Shown: positions 56,457 through 64,000 of the stretch, piece by piece
Layout: each line of letters opens with the position of its first letter
Numbering within the stretch: the first letter of the stretch is position 1
Origin: Clostridium sp. AWRP
Lineage (GTDB): Bacteria > Bacillota > Clostridia > Clostridiales > Clostridiaceae
Assembly (NCBI RefSeq): GCF_004006395.2
Contig: NZ_CP029758.2
Span: 620,001-684,000 of the forward strand
DNA: 64,000 nt
Reading direction: 5' to 3'
The notes under the pieces: model-generated
Told to the model about the DNA's origin: nothing
What the model saw: the letters and a program-made list of their open reading frames with translations, nothing else
Database searches by the model: none
Translations under genes and position numbers: made by a program

Positions 56457-57866
56457 AGCTTTCTATGATATTTTAGAAAGACAGCTATGTAAAAAATTAT
56501 TTCTGTCTTAATTTCAAATATATAATTTAAAAATGAGTATGTCAATAACGCCTAAGAAAAAAGGCGTTATTTTTATAAAAATTTTATTCGGGAAGTCTGC
56601 CATCATACATTATGGATAGTTCACCATAAACCTTACCCCAGTTTCTGAGGACTGACGTCCATTTCTTAGTTGCCTCAAATGTTGCAAGATAAAGTGCCTT
56701 TAGAAGTGCAGTATCACTTGGAAATACGCTTCTTTGACTGTTTAATCTGCGGTATGTGCTATTAAGGCTTTCTATGGCATTCGTTGTATATATTACTTTT
56801 CTGACTTCTGGTGAAAATTTGAATATAGGGGTTATAGCATCCCAATTTTTCAACCAGCTTCGCATAGATCCTGGATATTTATCATTCCACTTCTTAGTTA
56901 CAATTTCCAGATTTTTATGAGCAGTTTCCTCAGATGGAGCCTGATATATACTCTTAAGATCCTTTGCAAAATCTTTCTTGTGTTTATAAGATACATATTT
57001 AAGTGTATTTCTTATCTGATGTACGATGCATCTTTGGTATTCTGTGTCCGGAAAGGACGCATTTATAGATTCTTTTATGCCAGAAAGACCATCTGCACAA
57101 AGTATGAGGATATCTTTAACTCCTCTGTTTTTAAGCTCATTTAAAACACCAAGCCAGTATTTGCTGCTCTCGTTCTCACCTATATTTATGGAAAGCACAT
57201 CTTTTATTCCGGCATCATTTATTCCCATGATTATATAGGCCGCAAGTTTTTTTACTATACCATTATCTCTAACAGAAAAATGTACTGCATCTATGAAAAC
57301 AATTGGATAAACTGTAGACAATGGACGCTGCTGCCACTGTTCAATCTCTGGTAATATGCGGTCTGTTATGTTAGATATCATACTTTCACTTGCTTCAAAA
57401 CCATATATGTCTTCAATAATTTCAGATATTTGTCTTGTAGTCATACCTTTTGCATACATCGATATTATTTTGTCTTCTATGCTTGATATGTCCTTCTGGC
57501 GCTTTGCTACAGCCTGCGGCTGAAATGTACTGTTCCTATCTTGAGGTACATCAATCTCTACTTCACCATATTTACTTCGTACTTTCTTGCTTTTCTTACC
57601 ATTCCTGTAGTTAGCTTCATCTGAGCGTCCATACTTTTCATAGCCAAGATGGTTGTCCATCTCACCTTCCAGCATCTCCTGAAGAGTTCCTCCCAGTAGA
57701 TCTTTCAGTGCATCTTGAATGTCCTCTGCAGATTTGATATCATACTCACTTATAAGAGAAGTTATAATATTTCTCTTACCATCTGTCATTGGTTTTACCT
57801 TATAAACATCTTTTTTCCTTGCCATAAAAAAAGCCTCCTATAATTTTTATTTTATCATAGAAAGCT
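56457..57866 (-). mobile_element. IS256-family insertion sequence
   Basis: Terminal inverted repeats AGCTTTCTATGATA at 56457-56470 and its complement at 57853-57866 enclose one transposase gene, about 1.41 kb. No convincing 8-9 bp target duplication is seen at these ends, so the true tips may extend a few bases, or one flank was altered. A hairpin AATAACGCCT/AGGCGTTATT (56544-56573) follows the transposase stop. Confidence 0.78.
56584..57825 (-). CDS. IS256-family (Mutator) transposase
   Basis: 413-aa DDE transposase, full length. Catalytic acidic residues lie in VFIDAVHFSVRDNG, LILCADGLSGIKES and VIYTTNAIESLNSTYRR. Also present are TTRQISEIIEDIYG and the CIVHQIRNTLKYV motif typical of Mutator-type enzymes. 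No frameshift was found, so the element may be active. AGGAGGC lies before the start. Confidence 0.96.
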   Translation of the reverse strand: MARKKDVYKVKPMTDGKRNIITSLISEYDIKSAEDIQDALKDLLGGTLQEMLEGEMDNHLGYEKYGRSDEANYRNGKKSKKVRSKYGEVEIDVPQDRNSTFQPQAVAKRQKDISSIEDKIISMYAKGMTTRQISEIIEDIYGFEASESMISNITDRILPEIEQWQQRPLSTVYPIVFIDAVHFSVRDNGIVKKLAAYIIMGINDAGIKDVLSINIGENESSKYWLGVLNELKNRGVKDILILCADGLSGIKESINASFPDTEYQRCIVHQIRNTLKYVSYKHKKDFAKDLKSIYQAPSEETAHKNLEIVTKKWNDKYPGSMRSWLKNWDAITPIFKFSPEVRKVIYTTNAIESLNSTYRRLNSQRSVFPSDTALLKALYLATFEATKKWTSVLRNWGKVYGELSIMYDGRLPE

Positions 57867-57883
57867 TTATGTTTTTATTTGAT

Positions 57884-59155
57884 TTACAGACTTTTTATCA
57901 CAGGCTCAAATTTTAAAATGTAATTCAAAACAGGATCTTTTTTATTAATGTAATCTTCTATAGACAATTTAATTATTTTATCAGGAGTAAAAGTGCTGCT
58001 GTTGTCATCAGAACTTTTATTAAATTGTGTGGAATAACTTATTTCCATTTTTGAATTTGGAAGTTCAAATTCCTTTACAGCACCATAGTGATTTGGTTTA
58101 CCACTAGTAGTTTCCCCTACAAAAGTTGCATTAGTATACTTTTTTAATAGGTTAGTATCAACTATTGCGGATGAAAAGGTGTTCCGTCCAACTATTACAA
58201 AAAGGTGATTTTTATTATTTAACTTTTTATTTTTAAGCCAGTCTATAATTGGCTTTATATATTTATCACTTCCACCGGAATTATCTCTCATATCAATTAC
58301 GAATTTATTAGTATTATTAGTATTCATGAAATTTAACATTTGAGCTATAAAATCTTCTATGGATTTACCTGAGTCCTCATCACTTTGGCACTTATTGTAT
58401 TTAAAATATACTGTTTTTTCATCATTCAAATATTTATACCAGTAATTCAGGTTACCCTTTTGCATATAAAGAGGATATGAACTATTATACTTTTCATTTA
58501 CAATAAATTTTTCACCAATTTTGTGTTTATCCATAGGCTTTATATTTAAATTAAAAGTTTTTCCATTACTGCCTTCAAAAGTAAAGACTGCTTTATTTGT
58601 ATCAGATACAACTTTTATGCCATGGAGAATTTCAGGATTTGACAAATACTTGGGCACACTCTTTTTAACCATTCCTTCGTTGTCATTTACTATTAGTGGT
58701 AAAATGGCTTCTTGGATATTTTTTATGTCTTTACCATTTACTTTTGTGAGTTTTGCATAAAGAGCTTTTTTATACTCACTTGTGGTATTTACAACATATA
58801 TACCTTCTTTAAAATAGTAAAATTCCATTGGATATGCATTTAAAGTTTTCCTGTATGCAGATGTATGCGAATCTCCTATGGATGCAGCTATTTTATAGAT
58901 ACCAGCGGCTATTTCATCGTCATTTAAATTATCTACTGAATTTTTTAGTGTATTTATCTCATCATTAAACTTTTCCTCACTTGCTTTAAAAAATAGGTTT
59001 ACATGTTTTCTAGGAAGAGCCTTTTGCATATAACTTAAATCCTTTTTCCACTTTGTATTTCTATCTCCGCCTAAATACTGAGATTCACATCCTACTGTAA
59101 CCATAGAAAGAAAAAGTAATACAAAGCAAAAGCCTAATTTTATAAATTTATTCAT
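57884..59155 (-). CDS. S41-like peptidase lipoprotein
   Basis: 423 aa with a lipoprotein signal (VTVGC, lipid-anchored Cys near residue 23). The C-terminal half resembles S41 tail-specific proteases: FVIDMRDNSGGSDKYI, VIVGRNTFSSAIVD (candidate nucleophile serine) and FVGETTSGKPNHYG. A PDZ domain is not obvious. Surface-exposed; substrate unknown. It is last in the minus-strand ABC operon (12 nt after the permease), which suggests a role in handling the same antimicrobial peptide or signal. The IS256 element lies just downstream. Confidence 0.8.
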   Translation of the reverse strand: MNKFIKLGFCFVLLFLSMVTVGCESQYLGGDRNTKWKKDLSYMQKALPRKHVNLFFKASEEKFNDEINTLKNSVDNLNDDEIAAGIYKIAASIGDSHTSAYRKTLNAYPMEFYYFKEGIYVVNTTSEYKKALYAKLTKVNGKDIKNIQEAILPLIVNDNEGMVKKSVPKYLSNPEILHGIKVVSDTNKAVFTFEGSNGKTFNLNIKPMDKHKIGEKFIVNEKYNSSYPLYMQKGNLNYWYKYLNDEKTVYFKYNKCQSDEDSGKSIEDFIAQMLNFMNTNNTNKFVIDMRDNSGGSDKYIKPIIDWLKNKKLNNKNHLFVIVGRNTFSSAIVDTNLLKKYTNATFVGETTSGKPNHYGAVKEFELPNSKMEISYSTQFNKSSDDNSSTFTPDKIIKLSIEDYINKKDPVLNYILKFEPVIKSL

Positions 59156-59167
59156 AATTAACTCCTT

Positions 59168-59899
59168 TTAGTTTATATCTTTTTTGTTAAATTCATATAT
59201 AGAAATACTTATAAAAAATATAAAACACAAAACACTTGAAATTGTAATATAATTCAAATCAACATACGCATTTGAATAAAAATAATCTACTGAAAGCCAT
59301 GGTGACAGTAGTGGAATATATTTTGCACAATATGAAAAAGACTGAGTTCTAAGTAGACATGACAAAATAAAACCTAATATACAATAAGTCATTGGCATTA
59401 TAATATTCCTGCTCAAGTTTGCAATTAATACAGGAATTGGAACTAATAAAAATTGAAATAACATAGATAATATATTTGCTTTTAAATCCTTTGTTATAAC
59501 ATTTATTTCGGGTAAATTTCCATTTAAAAAGTAATAGCTTAATGGTATTGATATGATTTCGATAACATATGTTAAAAAAATCAATATATATATTACAACT
59601 AATTTTGACATGAAAATTTTTAATTTGCTTGCCGGATAAGCGTATAATACATTAGCTGTCTTATCTGTAAATTCTCTTGAAAATACATATGCCGATATTA
59701 TTGAAAATAATACTATAAACAGCATTATAAAATTTGTCTGTTCTATATTGTAAGCATATTTTTCAAAAGACATGTTAACTTCAGTTATATGTCTTGCAGC
59801 AAACATGAGTATTGTCATAATTGTTCCGCCAATCAAAATAAGAGGTGCAATGCAAGTCTTTTTCAATTTAAAAAATTCTGAGTATATCATATTTAACAT
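59168..59899 (-). CDS. ABC-2 permease, lantibiotic-immunity type (second)
   Basis: 243-aa membrane protein with six predicted helices, opening MLNMIYSEFFKLKKTCIAPLILIGGTIMTILMF and containing SAYVFSREFTDKTANVLYAYP. It is a sequence relative of the permease encoded next to it (shared YSEF.KLKK and SREF.DKTANTL.VYP), the layout of LanE/LanG or BcrB-type immunity exporters. It works with the ATPase at 60671. Confidence 0.88.
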   Translation of the reverse strand: MLNMIYSEFFKLKKTCIAPLILIGGTIMTILMFAARHITEVNMSFEKYAYNIEQTNFIMLFIVLFSIISAYVFSREFTDKTANVLYAYPASKLKIFMSKLVVIYILIFLTYVIEIISIPLSYYFLNGNLPEINVITKDLKANILSMLFQFLLVPIPVLIANLSRNIIMPMTYCILGFILSCLLRTQSFSYCAKYIPLLSPWLSVDYFYSNAYVDLNYITISSVLCFIFFISISIYEFNKKDIN

Positions 59900-59920
59900 T
59901 TTAGAATTCCTCCATTAAAA

Positions 59921-60670
59921 TTAGTTTATATCTCCATTAATATAGTGATATAAACATAGAAACATAGATACGCCAAGAGTTAAAACTGCACTTGAAATGA
60001 CAAGTACATAATCAATTGGATCACCTTTATAAAAATAATATATAGGTAATGCAGGAAGCATGAGCGGATCCATTTGCATATATATGCCCATAAGCATCAT
60101 AAATGCAGAAGATATAGCTCCAAGTATGCCATATATTACAGGAAAGATAATGTTCTTCGTTAAGTTTCCAATTAATATTGGAATCGGCATTAGCAAAAAC
60201 TGAAATAGCATGGAATATAAGTTGACTTCTATATCTTTAACAATAAGATAAGATGGAAGTAAATTTCCCCATGATATATAAAGTGTCAAATATGTGGATA
60301 TAAATTGAATGAAATATGCAAATGCAATTATTACATACACTGTAATTAATTTTCCAATGAAAATTTTTATTCTAGAAGATGGATAAACAAATAAAGTATT
60401 TGCAGTTTTATCTGAAAATTCTCTTGAGAAAACATAACTTGTTATTAATGAGAAAAAAACTATATATAAAAACTGAAAACAAATCAATTCTATGTTTATC
60501 CTATAATTCATAAATAAAGTATTTCTTAGTGTTTCTGAACTACCACTATAGTTGTTTGAAAGTGACTGAATACATTCAAGTATTGGAACAAAAATAGCAG
60601 CAATTAAAGTTATAATTACCAGATATGACTTTTTAAGCTTTAAAAATTCAGAGTATACTATATTAAACAT
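59921..60670 (-). CDS. ABC-2 permease, lantibiotic-immunity type (first)
   Basis: 249 aa, six predicted helices; MFNIVYSEFLKLKKSYLVIITLIAAIFVPILE and SYVFSREFSDKTANTLFVYPSS. Paralogue of the following permease, so the transporter is probably a heterodimer of both with two copies of the ATPase. Its ATG lies directly next to the ATPase stop. Confidence 0.88.
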   Translation of the reverse strand: MFNIVYSEFLKLKKSYLVIITLIAAIFVPILECIQSLSNNYSGSSETLRNTLFMNYRINIELICFQFLYIVFFSLITSYVFSREFSDKTANTLFVYPSSRIKIFIGKLITVYVIIAFAYFIQFISTYLTLYISWGNLLPSYLIVKDIEVNLYSMLFQFLLMPIPILIGNLTKNIIFPVIYGILGAISSAFMMLMGIYMQMDPLMLPALPIYYFYKGDPIDYVLVISSAVLTLGVSMFLCLYHYINGDIN

Positions 60671-61582
60671 TTAATTGCCTCCTGTAAGCTTTATAAAATA
60701 ATCTTCCAGGCTGTCCACTTTTAAACATACTTCATCTACAAGTAAATCATTTGAAACTAAAGCTTTATTTATATTTGAAATTTCCTGAAGCTTTTCATAA
60801 ACCCTAAAATTATTTTTTCCCCATATAACATAATCTTTTATTCCAAGTTTTTCTTCAAGCACGAAAGAAGCTTTTTTATCATTATCAACCTTGATATTTA
60901 TATAATGTCTGTTTCTTCTTTGGAGTTCGTCATAGGATATTTCTTCTAGGAGATCTCCCTTATGAATTATGCCTATCTTATTTGCCATCTGTTGAACTTC
61001 GCTTAATATGTGACTGGATATTAAAAATGTAATACCTTGTTTTTTACATAAATCTATAATTAGTTCTCTTATTTCTTTAATTCCTATAGGATCAAGCCCA
61101 TTAGTTGGTTCATCCAATATTAAAAATTCAGGATGGTGTAAAAGTGCTCTTGCAATCCCAAGCCTTTGCTTCATACCAAGTGAAAACTCTTTTACTTTCT
61201 TATCTTTAACGTTATTTATTCCTACTACTTTTAAAGATTCATCTATGCAATTCTTGCCCTGTACTCCCATCATCCGCCTATGTATTTCTAAATTTTCGCC
61301 TGCTGTGAGATTTGGATAAAATCCTGGATATTCTATCATTGAACCTATCCTCTCAAGAACTTTTCTATTTCTATTTGAAGTTTTTTCTGAAAAGAGTTCA
61401 ATTTCTCCAGAGGTTGGTTTTATAAGTCCCATAATCATTCTTATGGTTGTAGTTTTTCCTGCACCATTTTGTCCAAGAAAGCCATATATATCACCTTTTT
61501 TTATGTGTATATTCAAATTTTTAACTGCACAAAAGTGTTTAAATTCTTTTGTTAAATTGTAAGTTTTAAGAATGTCGTCCAT
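60671..61582 (-). CDS. ABC transporter ATPase, bacitracin/lantibiotic type
   Basis: 303 aa from ATG 61582 (GGAGGT upstream; the longer frame start at 61627 overlaps the terminator region). Walker A GQNGAGKTT near 37-45, signature FSLGMKQRLGIARALL, Walker B FLILDEPTNGLDPIG and the H-loop ISSHILSE, with a C-terminal tail of about 85 residues as in BcrA/LanF proteins. With two permeases and the two-component genes upstream it resembles antimicrobial-peptide resistance loci such as CprABC-CprRK. Confidence 0.92.
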   Translation of the reverse strand: MDDILKTYNLTKEFKHFCAVKNLNIHIKKGDIYGFLGQNGAGKTTTIRMIMGLIKPTSGEIELFSEKTSNRNRKVLERIGSMIEYPGFYPNLTAGENLEIHRRMMGVQGKNCIDESLKVVGINNVKDKKVKEFSLGMKQRLGIARALLHHPEFLILDEPTNGLDPIGIKEIRELIIDLCKKQGITFLISSHILSEVQQMANKIGIIHKGDLLEEISYDELQRRNRHYINIKVDNDKKASFVLEEKLGIKDYVIWGKNNFRVYEKLQEISNINKALVSNDLLVDEVCLKVDSLEDYFIKLTGGN

Positions 61583-61604
61583 CACGATACCTCCATTAAC
61601 ATTT

Positions 61605-61629
61605 AATAAAAAAATTGACAAAGTCAATT
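61605..61629 (-). terminator. Intrinsic terminator upstream of the ABC ATPase gene
   Basis: On the minus strand AATTGAC-TTT-GTCAATT followed by TTTTTTATT. It lies only ~23 bp before the ATPase start, downstream of a hairpin-rich segment. It is either the end of a small RNA or an attenuator. Confidence 0.7.
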
Positions 61630-61720
61630 TCGCTAGGGAACCCTAGGTTCCTTTCGACGACGCTATGCGTCTGAGCACCCTCCTTAAACCAGCGGGAAGT
61701 ACCTTCCCTGCACCCATCTT
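61630..61720 (-). ncRNA. Hairpin-rich RNA element or leader, unidentified class
   Basis: Clearly G/C-richer than everything around it. Three short perfect stems lie in series: GGGAAG-TAC-CTTCCC (61694-61708), GACGC-TAT-GCGTC (61659-61671) and CTAGGG-AA-CCCTAG (61633-61646), followed on the minus strand by the terminator at 61605-61629. It matches no riboswitch class that I can recall. Orientation is inferred from the terminator T-run. Confidence 0.5.
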
Positions 61721-61732
61721 TTCTATAGAATA

Positions 61733-61770
61733 AAAAAGGACTATGTCTATAATATACAACATAATCCTTA
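61733..61770 (-). terminator. Terminator of the two-component operon
   Basis: Minus strand: AAGGATTATGT pairs with ACATAGTCCTT, then TTTTTTATT. It follows the histidine kinase stop by about 20 bp. Confidence 0.75.
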
Positions 61771-61789
61771 CATGCTATTTAATAAGTCC

Positions 61790-62731
61790 TTACAATTTTC
61801 TTAAATTCTGCTTCAGCATAAATTTAAATTCTGTTCTTTCAAAAGGAGTGCTGGATACAAAAATGTCTCCACCTAATGATTCAACCAACTTTTTTACTAT
61901 TGTAAGTCCCAATCCGCTGCTTTTTAAATTTAACTTCCTAGATTTTTCTACGGTATACAATCTATCAAATACATACGGTAAATCTTCTTTAGGTATTCCA
62001 GGTCCATTGTCCCATACAGAAATAAAAACATTATCATTATCACAGCTTAAATCAATACCTATTTTAGTGGAATGTGAGCCGTACTTTAATGCATTATTTA
62101 TGAGATTTGCTAAAATTCTGTTTAGGGACTTTTCATCTGCCACAGCATAAACATCATCTTTTTCAAGATTTAATTCAGGCTCAATATTTATCTTTTTAAA
62201 TTCACTAAAGAAAAGTAATACGTTTTGTCTTACAATTTCACATATATTTATTTCTTTTACATCAAGCTTAAAGTCATTTGAGTCTATCTTTGAAATTTGA
62301 AAAAATTCTTCCATCAAATTATAGAGATAATTTCCCTTACTGTAAGCTATTTTTATATAACCCTCCTTTTCATTTTGAGTCAAATTACTATCATTTAATA
62401 CTAGTTCTATATACCCAAGTATAGATGTAAGTGGTGTTCTTAAATCATGTGATATATTTGATATCATCCTTTTACGGGATTCTTCACTTGTATTACTTTT
62501 TTCCTGTACTTTTTGAAGTTCGTCTATCAATCTATTTATATTTATAATCAGTTTACTTAAAGCTTTTACATGGGTTTGTATTCGTATCCTTTGATTTAAA
62601 TTTCCATTTAATATTTGACCAATGACTGTTGAAATATAATTTGCTTTTTTATAAAAGCTCATTAGTATAAGTATTAGAAAAATTATTATGAATATCAAAA
62701 TGCAATTTAATATACTCATATTATTCACCAA
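61790..62731 (-). CDS. Sensor histidine kinase
   Basis: 313 aa. One N-terminal membrane helix (about 4-26), HAMP-like linker, then the H-box SHDLRTPLTSILGYIE (phosphorylated His near 95) and an ATPase domain with NALKYG (N-box), WDNGPGIP (G1) and SSGLGLTIVKKLVE (G2). It lacks a large extracellular sensor, like small intramembrane-sensing kinases of peptide-antibiotic resistance systems. Overlaps the regulator gene by 11 nt; downstream lie the RNA element and ABC genes. Confidence 0.93.
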   Translation of the reverse strand: MVNNMSILNCILIFIIIFLILILMSFYKKANYISTVIGQILNGNLNQRIRIQTHVKALSKLIININRLIDELQKVQEKSNTSEESRKRMISNISHDLRTPLTSILGYIELVLNDSNLTQNEKEGYIKIAYSKGNYLYNLMEEFFQISKIDSNDFKLDVKEINICEIVRQNVLLFFSEFKKINIEPELNLEKDDVYAVADEKSLNRILANLINNALKYGSHSTKIGIDLSCDNDNVFISVWDNGPGIPKEDLPYVFDRLYTVEKSRKLNLKSSGLGLTIVKKLVESLGGDIFVSSTPFERTEFKFMLKQNLRKL

Positions 62732-63428
62732 GTTTATATCCTATTCCCCATACAGTAACTATGTATTTAGGGTTGTTTGGATTATCTTCAATTTTGTTCC
62801 TAAGTCTCTTTATATGTACCATTACAGTATTATCATCATGTAAATAGTCATTTTCCCAAACTCCATTAAATATTTGTGCTTTTGTAAAAACTCTATCAGG
62901 ATTTTTAAGAAAAAACTTTAGGAGTTCAAATTCCTTTGGAGTCAAGTTTAGTTCTTTGTCTTCTTTAAAGAACTTATGATTTGAAGTATCCAATTTTAAA
63001 GATTTATATGTTAAAGTTGGGTTTTTATCATGAACGTTATTGTAATATATGTATCTTCTGAGCTGAGCTTTGACTCTAGCTGCAAGTTCTCTTGTGGAAA
63101 ATGGTTTTATCATATAATCATCAGCACCCATGCTGAGCCCTATAACTCTATCGGTTTCTTCATTTTTAGCGGAAAGAATAATAACGGGTACAGTACTATT
63201 TTCTCGTATTTTTCTCAAAACTTCTATACCATCTATGTAAGGAAGCATTAAATCTAGAATAATCAATTGAAAAGTATTGTCGTATTTTTCAAGGGCATAT
63301 TTTCCGTCAAAAGCTTGTACTATATTATAATTTTCATTTTTTAAAGTATTATAGATTAGGTTGTTTATTTCTTCATCGTCCTCTATAATAAGTATTTTAC
63401 ATATATTTATTTTAAAAGCCTCCTTCAT
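62721..63428 (-). CDS. OmpR-family response regulator
   Basis: About 235 aa from ATG 63428. Receiver domain (KILIIEDDEEIN, phospho-acceptor Asp in LIILDLMLPYIDG, SAKNEE, KPFSTREL) and a winged-helix DNA-binding domain (LTPKEFELLKFFLKNPDRVFTKAQIFNGVWE). It pairs with the kinase. Start choice is awkward: AAGGAGG lies right after the ATG at 63428 and is ideally spaced to an in-frame ATA, while the ATG itself has no ribosome site. The longer frame to 63470 is less likely. Probable target: the ABC/S41 operon downstream. Confidence 0.9.
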   Translation of the reverse strand: MKEAFKINICKILIIEDDEEINNLIYNTLKNENYNIVQAFDGKYALEKYDNTFQLIILDLMLPYIDGIEVLRKIRENSTVPVIILSAKNEETDRVIGLSMGADDYMIKPFSTRELAARVKAQLRRYIYYNNVHDKNPTLTYKSLKLDTSNHKFFKEDKELNLTPKEFELLKFFLKNPDRVFTKAQIFNGVWENDYLHDDNTVMVHIKRLRNKIEDNPNNPKYIVTVWGIGYKLGE

Positions 63429-63470
63429 TAATTTTGTATGATGGCTAGTTACTTTAACAATCCCACGCAC

Positions 63471-63819
63471 TCTGTGAAAGCGACTATCACTAAATCAAAG
63501 ATTTGAGATATCTGTTTTTCCTACTAAGTAAGATTCATTGATAATCCTATAATTATTATATAAAAAGAGGAGTATGTTTTTCAATGATTTAGTGCTTCAA
63601 AACAAAAAATCAGTATAATCTCTACCTGGTGTATCTATGTGCGAAATATTAAGTATAAAAGAGAAATAGTTACTATTTACAATATAATTTGTAGTATTTG
63701 AGTATATAATATCAGTAGTGTTATAAGAAATATGATAAGATTACATACGTTGCTTGAGCAGTTGATAAATATTGCTTGAGAGCCGCGTAAATTTGTATTT
63801 TGTTAGTAGAAAAAAGATG
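63471..63819. other. Intergenic region between response regulator and second rRNA operon
   Basis: AT-rich; must contain the regulator promoter on the minus strand. No gene, RNA or repeat recognised until the rRNA promoter. Confidence 0.4.
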
Positions 63820-63848
63820 TTGACAAAATAAGAAAGACGTGATAAACT
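63820..63848 (+). promoter_or_regulatory. Promoter of a second rRNA operon
   Basis: TTGACA (63820-63825), 17-bp spacer, TAAACT (63843-63848): same boxes and spacing as at 30065-30093. Confidence 0.75.
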
Positions 63849-64000
63849 ATAAAAGCTGTCGAAGTGAGACAGCAAAATGATCCTTGAAAATTAAACAGAG
63901 GAAGATATAAGTACAACTTATTTAGAATAAACCAGCAATTCTTTTGAGCTGCGAGAGCAGCTAAAGAAGTAATTTCGTAATTTGGTGTATTACATTTAGT
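63849..64000 (+). promoter_or_regulatory. Leader of a second rRNA operon (continues past window)
   Basis: From AAAATGATCCTTG to the window end it is nearly identical to 30119-30244. The first stem is GCTGTC/GACAGC instead of GTCGTC/GACGGC. The 16S gene is expected about 150 nt beyond the window edge. Confidence 0.85.

Noticed and set aside
56448..57875. Target-site duplication of the IS256 element
   Set aside because: The flanks of the visible inverted repeats do not match over 8-9 bp.
61633..61650. CTAGGGTTCC in the hairpin-rich element resembles the guanidine-I (ykkC) riboswitch motif
   Set aside because: In ykkC the motif is at the 5' end of the aptamer; here it is next to the terminator and the rest of the aptamer is absent.
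61690..61720. GGTGC...GGGAAG...CCCGC in the same element suggested a cobalamin riboswitch
   Set aside because: The conserved B12-box and the rest of the fold are missing and the segment is too short.

Overview
The window is low-GC, AT-rich Firmicutes DNA. Gene content (a fermentative Na+-pumping decarboxylase, PckA, MurT/GatD, RRNPP-like regulators) and the rRNA sequence fit Clostridium sensu stricto. From memory, the 16S variable regions resemble the C. ljungdahlii / kluyveri / tyrobutyricum group; this was not checked by alignment. No prophage, plasmid backbone or CRISPR array is visible.

Layout. 1-12 kb: a rhomboid protease cut by the window edge, an FtsH paralogue, a YkvA/DUF1232 protein, a viroplasmin-RNase H protein, a YtxH-like small protein, two tandem XRE-TPR regulators behind a large palindrome, ClpB and a polysaccharide deacetylase. 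11.9-24.2 kb: a complete succinate-to-propionate module (CoA transferase, two-part B12 methylmalonyl-CoA mutase, MeaB, epimerase, and a Na+-pumping methylmalonyl-CoA decarboxylase with an extra 53-aa membrane protein). It is followed by a PAS/sigma54 activator and a DMT exporter. Two sigma54 (-24/-12) promoters with matching TGTTTC-N6-GAAACA-like upstream sites bracket the module, so activator and targets look like one regulon. 24.4-29.8 kb: GatD/MurT (lipid II amidation), PckA, UppP.

30.0-36.0 kb: a full rRNA operon (16S, tRNA-Ala, tRNA-Ile, 23S, 5S, tRNA-Phe). Its spacers carry three copies of a roughly 120-nt structured repeat plus two minimal versions. A second rRNA operon begins at the right edge (from about 63.82 kb) in the same orientation. 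The intervening ~28 kb (36.0-63.8 kb) holds a folate operon (folP, folE, HD protein, fused folB-folK), a TetR/ABC-2 island with remnants of a Cys-rich KTR gene and an IS110 transposase, and a large uncharacterised operon. That operon encodes MoxR AAA ATPase, DUF5682, GNATs and small broken genes, VWA, double-SWIM, a 106-aa unknown and DUF4132. It matches the layout of the poorly understood E. coli yehL-yehM-yehP-yehQ-yehI/molR genes and is the best candidate for an undescribed system here. After it come an IS256-family element and an antimicrobial-peptide-resistance-type locus on the minus strand (OmpR regulator, histidine kinase, ABC ATPase, two permeases, S41-like lipoprotein). A hairpin-rich RNA element with its own terminator sits between the kinase and the ATPase.

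All functional calls are from reading motifs and family resemblance; no database search was run.
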